DNA of 17,630 nucleotides from Bacteroides sp. (GTDB taxonomy: Bacteria > Bacteroidota > Bacteroidia > Bacteroidales > Bacteroidaceae), in the NCBI GenBank assembly GCA_030151885.1, contig JASLCG010000036.1, forward strand, positions 1 to 17,630, in the 5' to 3' direction. Shown one piece after another: positions 1-7,900 of this stretch. Position 1 is the first letter of the stretch. The number at the start of each line of letters is the position of its first letter. A model generated the notes under the pieces. It was not told the origin of the DNA. It did no database searches and was given only the letters and a program-made list of their open reading frames with translations. The translations under genes were made by a program, and so were the position numbers.

Positions 1-2
1 GT

Positions 3-719
3 TTTAGTGCTGCAAACCCTATTTTACCAAATAATCTAAGCTCGGTAGAACAACAAGATATATACCTCCGCATAGATCAAAATATTGCAGAACTACTAAA
101 AATCATCGATATTAATGTAGGCCTGCATAATACGCTATTCTATATAACCTCTACTGGATACAGAAGAGAACTAGATGAGGGCAAGAACTTCAATATACCA
201 GAAGGTGATTTCTATATACATAGAAGTGCTGCATTACTTAACCTTTATTTAATAGCTAAATACGGAGAAGGTAACTATATTTCCTATTATAGCGACTTAC
301 AGCTATATTTAAATCATAGTTTATTAGAAAATAAAGGATTAGAAATTGATTCTTTCCAAAAAGAGTGCGCACATTTCTTATTAGAGATAAGTGGTGTACA
401 AAATGTTTATTGTAGTACCGATCTTCTTATAAACTCTCTTGACCATAAGAAAGAGTTGGTTAAAAACTCATTCTACAAAAAAAGAACAGGAGATTTAATA
501 TTAGAGATTCAACCAGGTTGGAAGGTATATAACTCTAATAATAAGTTAGAGCAAGTTGTAAGCTACTCAGCTATACAAGCTCCAACTATTTTTTTAGGAG
601 GCAACTTTAAATCTCAAATAATAACTACTCCTATAGACGCGAGAGCAATAGCCCCAACTGTTGCTAAAACAATTCGTATCCGAGCTCCAAACGCAGCTTC
701 TTTCTCCCCTATATTCTAA
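3..719 (+). CDS. Alkaline-phosphatase-superfamily protein, 3' part only, probably catalytically degenerate
   Basis: The reading frame is open from the left edge of the window to a TAA stop, giving 238 C-terminal residues of a longer protein; the true start lies outside. The fold assignment (type I phosphodiesterase / alkaline phosphatase superfamily) rests on the C-terminal block, which has a strand ending PTIFLGG, then TTPIDARAIAPTVAKTIRI and a final RIRAPNA segment. This matches the usual 'P-vD--diAPTia-llgI--P' ending of that superfamily. Earlier, the strand that normally ends in an Asp-His-Gly metal-binding turn reads LFYITSTGYRRE (around 138-170), so the expected Asp-His pair is absent. 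The region after it (FYIHRSAALLNLYLIAKYG) has the character of a structural insertion. A TTG at 456 in this frame is internal and not a start. The protein is probably extracytoplasmic like its relatives, but the signal peptide is not in view. Confident of the family, moderate on loss of activity. Confidence 0.75.
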   Translation, partial: FSAANPILPNNLSSVEQQDIYLRIDQNIAELLKIIDINVGLHNTLFYITSTGYRRELDEGKNFNIPEGDFYIHRSAALLNLYLIAKYGEGNYISYYSDLQLYLNHSLLENKGLEIDSFQKECAHFLLEISGVQNVYCSTDLLINSLDHKKELVKNSFYKKRTGDLILEIQPGWKVYNSNNKLEQVVSYSAIQAPTIFLGGNFKSQIITTPIDARAIAPTVAKTIRIRAPNAASFSPIF

Positions 720-788
720 AAATAAGAGCCACAATAACCTGTCTTATAGATAAAAGGGGATATATTCTTATTTTTCGGCATTTTAATA

Positions 789-796
789 TAACTTTG
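789..796 (+). promoter_or_regulatory. Bacteroidetes -7 promoter box for secA
   Basis: TAACTTTG matches the Bacteroidetes -7 consensus TAnnTTTG exactly and lies 51 bp before the secA ATG. No clear TTG is found at the expected -33 spacing. The same octamer occurs before the genes at 5297 and 15715. The leader that follows is A/T-rich and has no Shine-Dalgarno sequence, as is normal in this phylum. Confidence 0.6.
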
Positions 797-847
797 CATT
801 TATAAGTGCAAACTACATACATAAGAAAATAAAAAAATCAATTATAC

Positions 848-3800
848 ATGGGACTATCTAGTTTTTTAAGTAAGCTATTTGGGAATAAATCCATCCGAGA
901 TATAAAAAAAATACAACCTTGGGTAGAAAAAATCAAAAATGCTTATCCTGAAATAGAAAAACTTAGCAATGATGAGCTAAGAGCTAAGACAAACGAGTTA
1001 AAGCAGATTATCAAAGATTCTGCAAAACAAGAACAAGCAAAAGTAGATGAGTTAAAAGCTTCAATTCAAGACACTCCAATTGAAAATAGAGAGACTGTTT
1101 TTAATAAAATAGATAAACTTGAAAAGGAGATTCTTGAAAAATATGAAGAAGCACTTAATGAGGTATTGCCAATAGCTTTTTCTATTGTAAAAGACACTGC
1201 TAGACGCTTTGCAGAAAATGGTGAAGTTATTGTTACAGCAACTCAATTTGATAGAGATTTAGCTGCGACTAAAGACTTCGTTCGTATCGAAGATGATAAA
1301 GCTATATACCTAAATCATTGGGAAGCAGGAGGAAATGATACTGTTTGGAATATGATTCACTATGACGTACAGCTATTTGGTGGTGTGGTTCTACACCAAG
1401 GTAAAATAGCAGAGATGGCTACTGGTGAAGGAAAAACCCTAGTTGCAACACTTCCTGTATTCTTAAATGCATTAACAGGTAATGGAGTTCATGTAGTAAC
1501 TGTCAATGACTACCTTGCTAAACGTGACTCTGAATGGATGGGCCCACTATATATGTTCCATGGACTCTCAGTAGATTGTATAGATAAACATCAGCCAAAC
1601 TCCGAAGCTAGAAGAACTGCATATAGAGCAGATATTACTTTTGGTACTAATAATGAGTTTGGATTTGACTACCTACGTGACAACATGGCTAGAACTCCTG
1701 AGGAACTAGTACAACGTCAGCACAACTATGCAATTGTCGATGAGGTTGACTCTGTTCTTATAGACGAAGCAAGAACACCACTTATTATCTCGGGTCCTGT
1801 TCCTAAAGGAGACGAGCAGATGTTCGATGAATACAAGTCGTTAGTAGAAAGACTAGTTGATGCGCAAAAAAAATTAGCAACAAGTTACTTAGCCGAAGCT
1901 AAAAAGCTAATTGCGTCTGAAAACTCTGATGAGCAAGAACAAGGCTTTATATCTTTATTTAGATGCCATAAAGCAATGCCTAAAAGCAAACCACTTATCA
2001 AGTTTTTAAGTGAACCTGGAATGAAAACAGGAATGTTACGCGTCGAAGAAATGTTTATGGAACAAAATAACAGACGTATGCACGAGGCAACTGACCCTCT
2101 ATACTTTGTTATTGATGAAAAAATTAACAGCGTAGACTTAACAGACAAAGGGATTGATCTTATTACAGGAAACTCTGAAGATCCAACACTTTTTGTGATG
2201 CCAGATATTACATCTCAACTATCTGAACTCGAAAATGAAACAAATCTTTCGAAAGAAGAGCTAATTCAAAAAAAGGAAGAGATATTCAACAACTTCGCAA
2301 TCAAATCTGAAAGAATACACACTATCAACCAACTTCTTAAGGCATATACTATGTTTGAGAAAGACGATCAATACATTGTTGTTGATGGTAAGGTAATGAT
2401 TGTAGACGAACAGTTAGGTCGTGTGATGGAAGGAAGAAGATATTCCGATGGACTTCACCAAGCAATAGAAGCTAAAGAAGGTGTTAAAGTTGAAGCTGCA
2501 ACTCAAACTTTTGCCTCAATTACACTTCAAAACTATTTCCGTATGTACCATAAGTTATCTGGTATGACAGGTACTGCTGAAACTGAAGCTGGAGAGTTTT
2601 GGGATATCTATAAGTTAGACGTTATAACTATCCCAACCAATAGGCCTATTGCTCGTAAAGACATGAATGATAGAGTCTATAAAACTCAACGTGAAAAATA
2701 TGGTGCTGTAATTGACGAAATACAAAAGCTAGTAGCTGAAGGAAGACCTGTTCTTGTTGGTACTACAGCAGTTGACATATCAGAAATGTTAAGCAGAATG
2801 CTTACTATTAGAAAGATACCTCACAACGTTCTAAATGCTAAACTCCATCAAAGAGAGGCTGACATCGTTGCTACAGCTGGACAAAAAGGAACGGTTACCA
2901 TTGCTACAAATATGGCTGGTCGTGGTACAGATATTAAGCTTTCACAAGAGGTTAAAGATTTAGGTGGACTAGCTATCATAGGTACTGAAAGACACGAATC
3001 ACGTCGTGTAGACAGACAGTTAAGAGGTCGTGCTGGTAGACAAGGAGATCCAGGATCATCTGTTTTCTTCTTATCACTAGAAGACCATTTAATGCGTATT
3101 TCGCTTCCAGAAAGAGTTATCCGTATTATGGATAAAATGGGATTCGATGAGGGTGAGATGATTGAACACAAACTCTTATCAAATTCTATTGAAAAGGCTC
3201 AAAAGAAAGTAGAGGAAAATCACTTCGGTTCTCGTAAATATCTACTAGAATACGATGATGTGATGAACAAACAACGTAGTGTTATATACACAAAACGACG
3301 TCATGCTCTAATGGGAGATCGTATTGGAATGGATATTGTAAATATGATCTGGGACCGTTGTTCTAAAATAGTTGCTGATTTTAAATATGATTTCCAAGCT
3401 TGTGAAATGGAAATAATCCGTCTTTTCGCAATGGAGGCACCATTTACTAAAGAAGATTTAAATAGCAAATCTATAGACGAGCTGGCTGAACTTACTTTCC
3501 AAGAAGCAATTAAGAATTTTAAAGAAAAGACTGCTAGATTAGCACAAATAGCTTATCCTGTAATCAAACAAGTATATGAGAATCATGGAGCACAGTATGA
3601 AAACATATTAATTCCTATTACCGATGGAAAGCGTATGTATAATATTTCGTGTAATCTAGAAGAAGCATATAATACAGAATGTAAAACCGTTGTAGATAGT
3701 TTTGAAAAATCTATCCTACTACACTTTATCGATGAAGCTTGGATGGAAAATCTAAGAGAACTCGACGAGTTAAAACACTCTGTTAGAAACGCTAGTTATG

Positions 3801-4159
3801 AACAAAAAGACCCGCTCCTTATTTACAAACTGAAATCTGTTGATTTATTTGACACAATGGTTAATAAAATAAACAACAACACGATTTCTGTATTAATGAG
3901 AGGACAAATTCCTGTTCAAGACCCTAGTCAAGTACAAGAAGCAGCTCCTGAGCCTAAAGAACAAAGAAGCTACAAAGAGCAAAAACAAGAGGTTATAAGC
4001 TCTCCAACTCAACAAGCAGCAAATTCTGCAGCTCAACAAGATACTCGTGAACAACAAAAAAACGAGCCTTATGTTGCACCTAAAAAGATTGGAAGAAACG
4101 ACCCTTGTCCTTGTGGTAGTGGTAAGAAGTTTAAAAATTGCCATGGCAAAAATGCATAA
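848..4159 (+). CDS. secA: Preprotein translocase ATPase SecA
   Basis: SecA is the ATP-driven motor that pushes unfolded preproteins through the SecYEG channel at the inner membrane. The DEAD-like motor is complete: Walker A MATGEGKT (190-197), Walker B DEVD (298-301) followed by SVLIDEARTPLIISGP, the SGMTGTAETE segment (from about 571), and helicase motif VI DRQLRGRAGRQGD (722-734). The C-terminus carries a zinc-binding SEC-C tail, CPCGSGKKFKNCH (C1087, C1089, C1098, H1099), after a Gln/Glu-rich linker at about 1023-1080. At 1103 aa it is some 200 residues longer than E. coli SecA (901 aa). The extra length lies mainly in a coiled-coil-like stretch at about 55-95, a segment before Walker A (about 125-165) and a segment around 335-410, as is usual for Bacteroidetes SecA. 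The ATG at 848 gives the expected N-terminus (MGLSSFLSKLFGNK). It has its own promoter and terminator, so it is probably monocistronic. Confidence 0.98.
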   Translation: MGLSSFLSKLFGNKSIRDIKKIQPWVEKIKNAYPEIEKLSNDELRAKTNELKQIIKDSAKQEQAKVDELKASIQDTPIENRETVFNKIDKLEKEILEKYEEALNEVLPIAFSIVKDTARRFAENGEVIVTATQFDRDLAATKDFVRIEDDKAIYLNHWEAGGNDTVWNMIHYDVQLFGGVVLHQGKIAEMATGEGKTLVATLPVFLNALTGNGVHVVTVNDYLAKRDSEWMGPLYMFHGLSVDCIDKHQPNSEARRTAYRADITFGTNNEFGFDYLRDNMARTPEELVQRQHNYAIVDEVDSVLIDEARTPLIISGPVPKGDEQMFDEYKSLVERLVDAQKKLATSYLAEAKKLIASENSDEQEQGFISLFRCHKAMPKSKPLIKFLSEPGMKTGMLRVEEMFMEQNNRRMHEATDPLYFVIDEKINSVDLTDKGIDLITGNSEDPTLFVMPDITSQLSELENETNLSKEELIQKKEEIFNNFAIKSERIHTINQLLKAYTMFEKDDQYIVVDGKVMIVDEQLGRVMEGRRYSDGLHQAIEAKEGVKVEAATQTFASITLQNYFRMYHKLSGMTGTAETEAGEFWDIYKLDVITIPTNRPIARKDMNDRVYKTQREKYGAVIDEIQKLVAEGRPVLVGTTAVDISEMLSRMLTIRKIPHNVLNAKLHQREADIVATAGQKGTVTIATNMAGRGTDIKLSQEVKDLGGLAIIGTERHESRRVDRQLRGRAGRQGDPGSSVFFLSLEDHLMRISLPERVIRIMDKMGFDEGEMIEHKLLSNSIEKAQKKVEENHFGSRKYLLEYDDVMNKQRSVIYTKRRHALMGDRIGMDIVNMIWDRCSKIVADFKYDFQACEMEIIRLFAMEAPFTKEDLNSKSIDELAELTFQEAIKNFKEKTARLAQIAYPVIKQVYENHGAQYENILIPITDGKRMYNISCNLEEAYNTECKTVVDSFEKSILLHFIDEAWMENLRELDELKHSVRNASYEQKDPLLIYKLKSVDLFDTMVNKINNNTISVLMRGQIPVQDPSQVQEAAPEPKEQRSYKEQKQEVISSPTQQAANSAAQQDTREQQKNEPYVAPKKIGRNDPCPCGSGKKFKNCHGKNA

Positions 4160-4180
4160 ACAAAGATTTAATCTATAATA

Positions 4181-4214
4181 AAAAAGCGAGTAACAATGTT
4201 GTTACTCGCTTTTT
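4181..4214 (+). terminator. Rho-independent terminator of secA
   Basis: A perfect 14-bp inverted repeat (AAAAAGCGAGTAAC / GTTACTCGCTTTTT) with a 6-nt loop (AATGTT) begins 21 bp after the secA stop and ends in a run of T. The GC-containing core plus T-tract is a classic intrinsic terminator. Confidence 0.92.
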
Positions 4215-4267
4215 TATTGTATAATTGATTATATTTATACTATAAATAGTTTCTAAACTTATAATGT

Positions 4268-5233
4268 ATGAAGGTACTACTTAAAAATACAATACTTCTC
4301 TTCTGTGTACTATTATTAATCAGTTGCCAAACCAGTAAAATTGTATACATTGATCAACTTCAGCCTAGTGGTGCAAGTATAAAACACTCTTTTAAAACTT
4401 TAGCAATAGCAGAAAACGGGTTATATAGAAATAGTATTTTCAAAGATCAAACGGATTTACTAACACATATAACTAAAGACTTAGCCTCAACTAATTTATT
4501 AGATGCCATAGTAATAGTAGACTCTGGAAGGTTAATTAATAACCCGAAAAGTATAGAGATTCCTGGTGATACAGCTGTGAATATCCTAAATAAAATGGGA
4601 ACAGATGCATTACTTAATATATATTACACTGATAGTAAAATCATAAGAAGTAATCAAAATGAGCCTATGATGACCTTTGCTCTAATAAGCAAATTATACA
4701 TTAAAAATCAAGGCAAACCTCTAGACATCATAGTGATGGACAGTATTATTGCACCATCATATTCTGATGCCTATATAATGGACGAATTTAACGAGTACTT
4801 AAAAGAAAGAGTAAGTACTTTAGTAAGTCAAGAACTCTTACCTCACTGGAAATCTCTAGCTAGAATAGTTTATATGAATAAACCTTTAAAGGAAGGCAAT
4901 AAACATTTTAAACAAAACAATACAGACAAAGCTATATCTTCATGGCAAAAAGTTTATGATAGCAATAATAAAGAGGAAATTAAATGTAAAGCTGCATTAA
5001 ATATAACCTTTGCACTTGAAAGTAAAGATCAAGTTAATGAAGCGATACTCTGGGCACAAAAAGCACTTAATAATGCCATGATAGCAGAGAATATACAGAT
5101 GGTTGATGCTAATGGAAATATTATAATAAGCGAAAGCAATAAACTTAGTTATACAGCATATATATATTTACAGCTCCTTTCAAATAGACAAAAAGCTGTT
5201 AAACAATTAGATCAACTATTCAATAATAATTAA
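4268..5233 (+). CDS. Predicted lipoprotein of unknown function with C-terminal TPR-like region
   Basis: A 321-aa protein with a typical lipoprotein signal: Lys-rich start, hydrophobic core (about 8-18) and lipobox LISC with the lipidated Cys at residue 20. It is therefore expected to be anchored in a membrane on the periplasmic side. The middle part (about 25-200) is a mixed alpha/beta domain containing YIDQLQPSG and GTDALLNIYY. It resembles the Bacteroidetes lipoprotein family that databases label DUF6340, but I recall this only from general appearance. Residues of about 208-272 (KEGNKHFKQNNTDKAISSWQKVY, then ALNITFALESKDQVNEAILW) have the helical pattern and A/G/Y spacing of one or two tetratricopeptide repeats, suggesting a protein-protein contact surface. 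The ATG at 4268 is the only start that preserves the signal peptide. It follows the secA terminator and no clear -7 box is seen, although TATATTTA at 4230 is one base off. Molecular function is unknown. Confidence 0.85.
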   Translation: MKVLLKNTILLFCVLLLISCQTSKIVYIDQLQPSGASIKHSFKTLAIAENGLYRNSIFKDQTDLLTHITKDLASTNLLDAIVIVDSGRLINNPKSIEIPGDTAVNILNKMGTDALLNIYYTDSKIIRSNQNEPMMTFALISKLYIKNQGKPLDIIVMDSIIAPSYSDAYIMDEFNEYLKERVSTLVSQELLPHWKSLARIVYMNKPLKEGNKHFKQNNTDKAISSWQKVYDSNNKEEIKCKAALNITFALESKDQVNEAILWAQKALNNAMIAENIQMVDANGNIIISESNKLSYTAYIYLQLLSNRQKAVKQLDQLFNNN

Positions 5234-5264
5234 GAGAAAAGGCAAAATTATTAGTTACTTTTCA

Positions 5265-5272
5265 TAACTTTG
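5265..5272 (+). promoter_or_regulatory. Bacteroidetes -7 promoter box for the acidic protein gene
   Basis: TAACTTTG is an exact TAnnTTTG match 24 bp before the ATG at 5297. It lies after the stop of the upstream lipoprotein gene, which suggests that the small gene is transcribed on its own. No clear TTG is seen at the -33 spacing. Confidence 0.55.
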
Positions 5273-5296
5273 GAATAAACAAATAGCAGAATAACT

Positions 5297-5746
5297 ATGC
5301 ATTTATCATCTACATCAACAACTTCAATAAAAGAGCTTATAAAAGAGAGTATTAAATCCTTTAAAAGAAACTCTGAGAACTCTATAGTTACTGACATCTA
5401 TCTATTCCCTAATATGCAGACAGGGCTATTATCTATTATGGATGATGAAGATCAGCTTTTAGCTAAAACAGAAATAGAGGAGTGGAGTAATGCAGAAGAC
5501 GAAGATGAGCTATTAGAATTAATAAGTGCCGACTTAAAAGAAATTCTATCTAGTCTAAAAGACGATAAACTATTTGACAATATTAATATTCTAAAACCAT
5601 ACTCTTTCGTCCTTATAGATGAACATGGAGAAGTTATAGAAGATCTACTCCTTATGGATGATGATTTGCTTATTGTTAATGATAGCTTATTAAATGGACT
5701 TGATGAAGAACTTGATAGCTTTTTAAAACATCTATTAGAAGATTAA
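5297..5746 (+). CDS. Small highly acidic protein of unknown function
   Basis: A 149-aa protein I do not recognise. It has no signal peptide or membrane segment, so it is probably cytoplasmic. It is strikingly acidic: the basic residues sit mainly in the first 25 positions (IKELIKESIKSFKRN), while the rest contains Asp/Glu clusters such as MDDEDQ, NAEDEDELLE, LLLMDDD and a C-terminal DEELDSFLKHLLED. Alternating hydrophobic strands (VTDIYLFPN, TGLLSIMD, YSFVLIDEHGEVIEDLLLMDDDLLIV) suggest a compact alpha/beta fold rather than a disordered acidic tail. Codon use resembles its neighbours. It has its own -7 box and ends at the convergent terminator shared with groEL. Its place beside the chaperonin operon may be chance, because the two are transcribed towards each other. 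Confidence 0.75.
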   Translation: MHLSSTSTTSIKELIKESIKSFKRNSENSIVTDIYLFPNMQTGLLSIMDDEDQLLAKTEIEEWSNAEDEDELLELISADLKEILSSLKDDKLFDNINILKPYSFVLIDEHGEVIEDLLLMDDDLLIVNDSLLNGLDEELDSFLKHLLED

Positions 5747-5765
5747 CTATCAATCAAACATAATA

Positions 5766-5799
5766 ATAAAGCCTATGATGATATCATCATAGGCTTTAT
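5766..5799. terminator. Bidirectional terminator between convergent genes (perfect palindrome)
   Basis: The two 17-nt arms at 5766-5782 and 5783-5799 are exact reverse complements with no spacer (core AAAGCCTATGATGAT / ATCATCATAGGCTTT). The palindrome lies between the stop of the acidic protein gene (5746, +) and the stop of groEL (5829, -). A/T-rich flanks on both sides let it end transcription in either direction; in RNA a few central bases would form the loop. Confidence 0.85.
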
Positions 5800-5828
5800 A
5801 TATTTTATAGATATTTCAAAGTAGTTGA

Positions 5829-7469
5829 TTACATCATACCACCCATACCACCCATTGCACCACCGCCCATAGGCATAGCTGCAGCAGAGTCATCTTTCTT
5901 ATCTACTATAACACATTCTGTAGTTAAGAACATTCCAGCGATAGATGCAGCATTTTCTAAAGCAACACGTGTTACCTTAGCTGGATCTACAACACCTGCT
6001 TCCAATAAGTTCTCATATCTATCATAACGTGCGTTATAACCAAAGTCACCAGCAGATTCTCTTACTTTTTGTACAACTACAGCTCCTTCTTTACCAGCAT
6101 TAGCTACAATTTGGCGTAAAGGCTCTTCAATAGCACGTGTAATTATTGCAATACCTGTCTCCTCATCTGGAGTATCTGCTTTTAAGCCTGTTAAAGACTC
6201 AATAGCTCTAATGTATGCAACACCACCACCTGGTACTATTCCTTCTTCAATTGCTGCTCTTGTTGCACATAAAGCATCATCAACACGGTCTTTTTTCTCT
6301 TTCATCTCTACCTCAGAAGCTGCACCTACATAAAGAACAGCTACACCACCAGAAAGCTTAGCTAAGCGCTCTTGTAGTTTTTCTCTATCATAGTCAGAAG
6401 TAGTAGTAGCCATCTGAGATTTTATTTGCTCACAACGATCTTTAATTAATTGAGAATCACCAGAACCACTTACAATAGTTGTATTATCTTTACTAATTGT
6501 TACACGCTCTGCAGATCCTAACATTTCAAGAGTTGCTTGCTCAAGTTTAAGACCTTTTTCTTCACTAATAACTAAACCACCTGTTAAAATAGCAATGTCT
6601 TCAAGCATCTCTTTACGTCTATCACCAAAACCTGGTGCTTTAACAGCACATATCTTAAGCTGAGAACGTAAACGATTCACTACAAGAGTAGTTAAAGCTT
6701 CACTATCTACATCTTCTGCAATAACTAACAAAGGTCTTCCAGACTGAACTGCTGGTTCAAGAATAGGTAAGAACTCTTTTAAGTTAGAAATTTTCTTATC
6801 GTAAATTAAGATGTATGGATTTTCCATTTCACACTCCATTTTCTCTGTATTTGTTACAAAGTATGGAGATAAATAACCACGATCAAACTGCATACCTTCT
6901 ACAATACCAATTGAGGTTTCAGTCCCTTTTGCCTCTTCAATAGTTATTACACCATCTTTTGATACCTTACGAACAGCATCAGCAATAAGTTTACCAATAA
7001 CCTCATCATTATTTGCAGAAACTGTTGCAACTTGCTCTACACTGTCATAGTTATCATCAACTTGTTTAGCTTGGCTCTTAATTGATTCAACAACTTTAGC
7101 AACAGCTTTATCAATACCACGTTTCAAATCCATTGGGTTAGCACCAGCAGTTACATTTTTAACTCCTTCTGCTACAATTGCTTGAGCTAACACAGTTGCT
7201 GTTGTAGTACCATCACCTGCATCGTCACCTGTTTTAGAAGCCACTTCTTTTACGAGTTGAGCACCTGTATTTTGGTATGGATCTTCTAATTCAATCTCTT
7301 TAGCTACTGTTACACCATCTTTAGTGATATGTGGTGCTCCAAATTTCTTCTCTATAATTACATTACGACCTTTAGGTCCTAGTGTTACTTTTACTGCATT
7401 AGCTAGCGCATCAACACCTTCTTTAAGTTGATTACGAGCTTCAATATTGAATAAAATTTCTTTTGCCAT
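5829..7469 (-). CDS. groEL: 60 kDa chaperonin GroEL
   Basis: GroEL is the double-ring, ATP-dependent folding chamber of the cytoplasm and works with the GroES lid. The 546-aa product is full length. It shows the equatorial nucleotide-binding segments TLGPKGRNV (29-37), KDGVTV (about 50-55) and DAGDGTTTAT (about 83-92), and the family signature RAAIEEGIVPGGG, which follows the segment with the ATP-hydrolysis Asp (RVDDALCAT). It ends in the flexible Gly-Met tail MGGGAMGGMGGMM that lines the cavity floor. The apical domain lies between about 190 and 370. It follows groES by 35 bp, without a promoter or terminator between them, and should be translated from the same bicistronic mRNA. The start MAKEILFN is the canonical one. 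Confidence 0.99.
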   Translation of the reverse strand: MAKEILFNIEARNQLKEGVDALANAVKVTLGPKGRNVIIEKKFGAPHITKDGVTVAKEIELEDPYQNTGAQLVKEVASKTGDDAGDGTTTATVLAQAIVAEGVKNVTAGANPMDLKRGIDKAVAKVVESIKSQAKQVDDNYDSVEQVATVSANNDEVIGKLIADAVRKVSKDGVITIEEAKGTETSIGIVEGMQFDRGYLSPYFVTNTEKMECEMENPYILIYDKKISNLKEFLPILEPAVQSGRPLLVIAEDVDSEALTTLVVNRLRSQLKICAVKAPGFGDRRKEMLEDIAILTGGLVISEEKGLKLEQATLEMLGSAERVTISKDNTTIVSGSGDSQLIKDRCEQIKSQMATTTSDYDREKLQERLAKLSGGVAVLYVGAASEVEMKEKKDRVDDALCATRAAIEEGIVPGGGVAYIRAIESLTGLKADTPDEETGIAIITRAIEEPLRQIVANAGKEGAVVVQKVRESAGDFGYNARYDRYENLLEAGVVDPAKVTRVALENAASIAGMFLTTECVIVDKKDDSAAAMPMGGGAMGGMGGMM

Positions 7470-7504
7470 ATCTTTAATCTTTATTACAAATTAAAAATCC
7501 TTTA

Positions 7505-7777
7505 TTAACCTAAAATTGCTAATACGTCACTTTGACGCATAATTAAATACTCTTCTCCATCTACTTCTATAGATGTTCCGGCATATTTACCGTATAGAAC
7601 AGTATCACCTTCTTTAAGTACCATTTCCTCATCTTTAGTACCATTACCTACAGCTAGGACTTTACCTTCAAGAGGCTTTTCTTTCGCTGTATCAGGAATA
7701 ATAATACCACCGACTGTTTTCTCTTTTGCTGGAGCAGGGAGTATCACAACTCTATCTGCTAAAGGTTTCAAATTCAT
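7505..7777 (-). CDS. groES: 10 kDa co-chaperonin GroES
   Basis: GroES forms the seven-subunit lid of the GroEL chamber. The 90-aa product is of usual length. It shows the N-terminal LKPLADRVVILP strand, the mobile loop KEKTVGGIIIPDTAKEKP (about residues 18-35) whose hydrophobic GIII contacts the GroEL apical domain, the GKVLAVGNG strand, and the VLYGKYAGTSIEVDGEEYLI roof and base segment. It is the first gene of the groES-groEL operon. The leader lacks the usual TAnnTTTG box. It carries a sigma-54-like element and two inverted repeats, described separately. Confidence 0.98.
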   Translation of the reverse strand: MNLKPLADRVVILPAPAKEKTVGGIIIPDTAKEKPLEGKVLAVGNGTKDEEMVLKEGDTVLYGKYAGTSIEVDGEEYLIMRQSDVLAILG

Positions 7778-7836
7778 AATTCTATAATTTTATGTTATAC
7801 TTATTTCTATAATATTATCAATACACTTATTATAAT

Positions 7837-7858
7837 ACGAAAAGTGTGCCAAAGCACA
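7837..7858 (-). promoter_or_regulatory. Candidate groESL promoter, sigma-54-like -24/-12 element overlapped by an inverted repeat
   Basis: Read on the - strand, the segment is TTTGGCACACTTTTCGT. The -24 half matches the sigma-54 consensus YTGGCAC exactly (+ strand GTGCCAAA, 7846-7853). Ten bases separate GG from the expected -12 GC, but the -12 dinucleotide is GT, so one invariant position is off. The -24 half sits inside an inverted repeat TGTGC-N4-GCACA (7845-7858). Transcription would begin roughly 50 nt before groES. No exact TAnnTTTG box exists on this strand between groES and the hisS terminator; the nearest, GTGCTTTG, has two mismatches. Promoter identity is inferred. Confidence 0.4.
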
Positions 7859-7870
7859 ACTCTTACTTTC

Positions 7871-7888
7871 TGACATATAAATCTGTCA
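7871..7888. promoter_or_regulatory. Inverted repeat TGACA-N8-TGTCA upstream of the groESL promoter
   Basis: A 5-bp perfect inverted repeat with an 8-bp A/T-rich spacer (TATAAATC) lies about 20 bp upstream of the putative -24 element. A third partial half-site, TGTCG, follows at 7892. Size and position fit an activator or repressor operator for the chaperonin operon. It is unlike the CIRCE element (TTAGCACTC-N9-GAGTGCTAA) bound by HrcA. Confidence 0.35.
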
Positions 7889-7900
7889 ATTTGTCGCATA

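Noticed and set aside
456..719. A separate 87-codon gene starting at TTG 456
   Set aside because: The same frame is open from the left edge with family-like sequence all the way, so this is the end of the longer phosphatase-fold gene.
722..747. Inverted repeat ATAAGA-N14-TCTTAT as terminator of the first gene
   Set aside because: Only six A/T pairs, a long loop and no following T-tract; too weak to call.
848..4159. Open frames on the - strand within secA, and on the + strand within DPP III, purA and the YugP-type gene, as extra genes
   Set aside because: They lie fully inside well-recognised genes, have no family-like sequence or promoter, and reflect the codon bias of the real gene on the other strand.
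7845..7858. CIRCE-type HrcA operator before groES
   Set aside because: The repeat is TGTGC-N4-GCACA. CIRCE requires TTAGCACTC-N9-GAGTGCTAA, which is absent in the groES leader.
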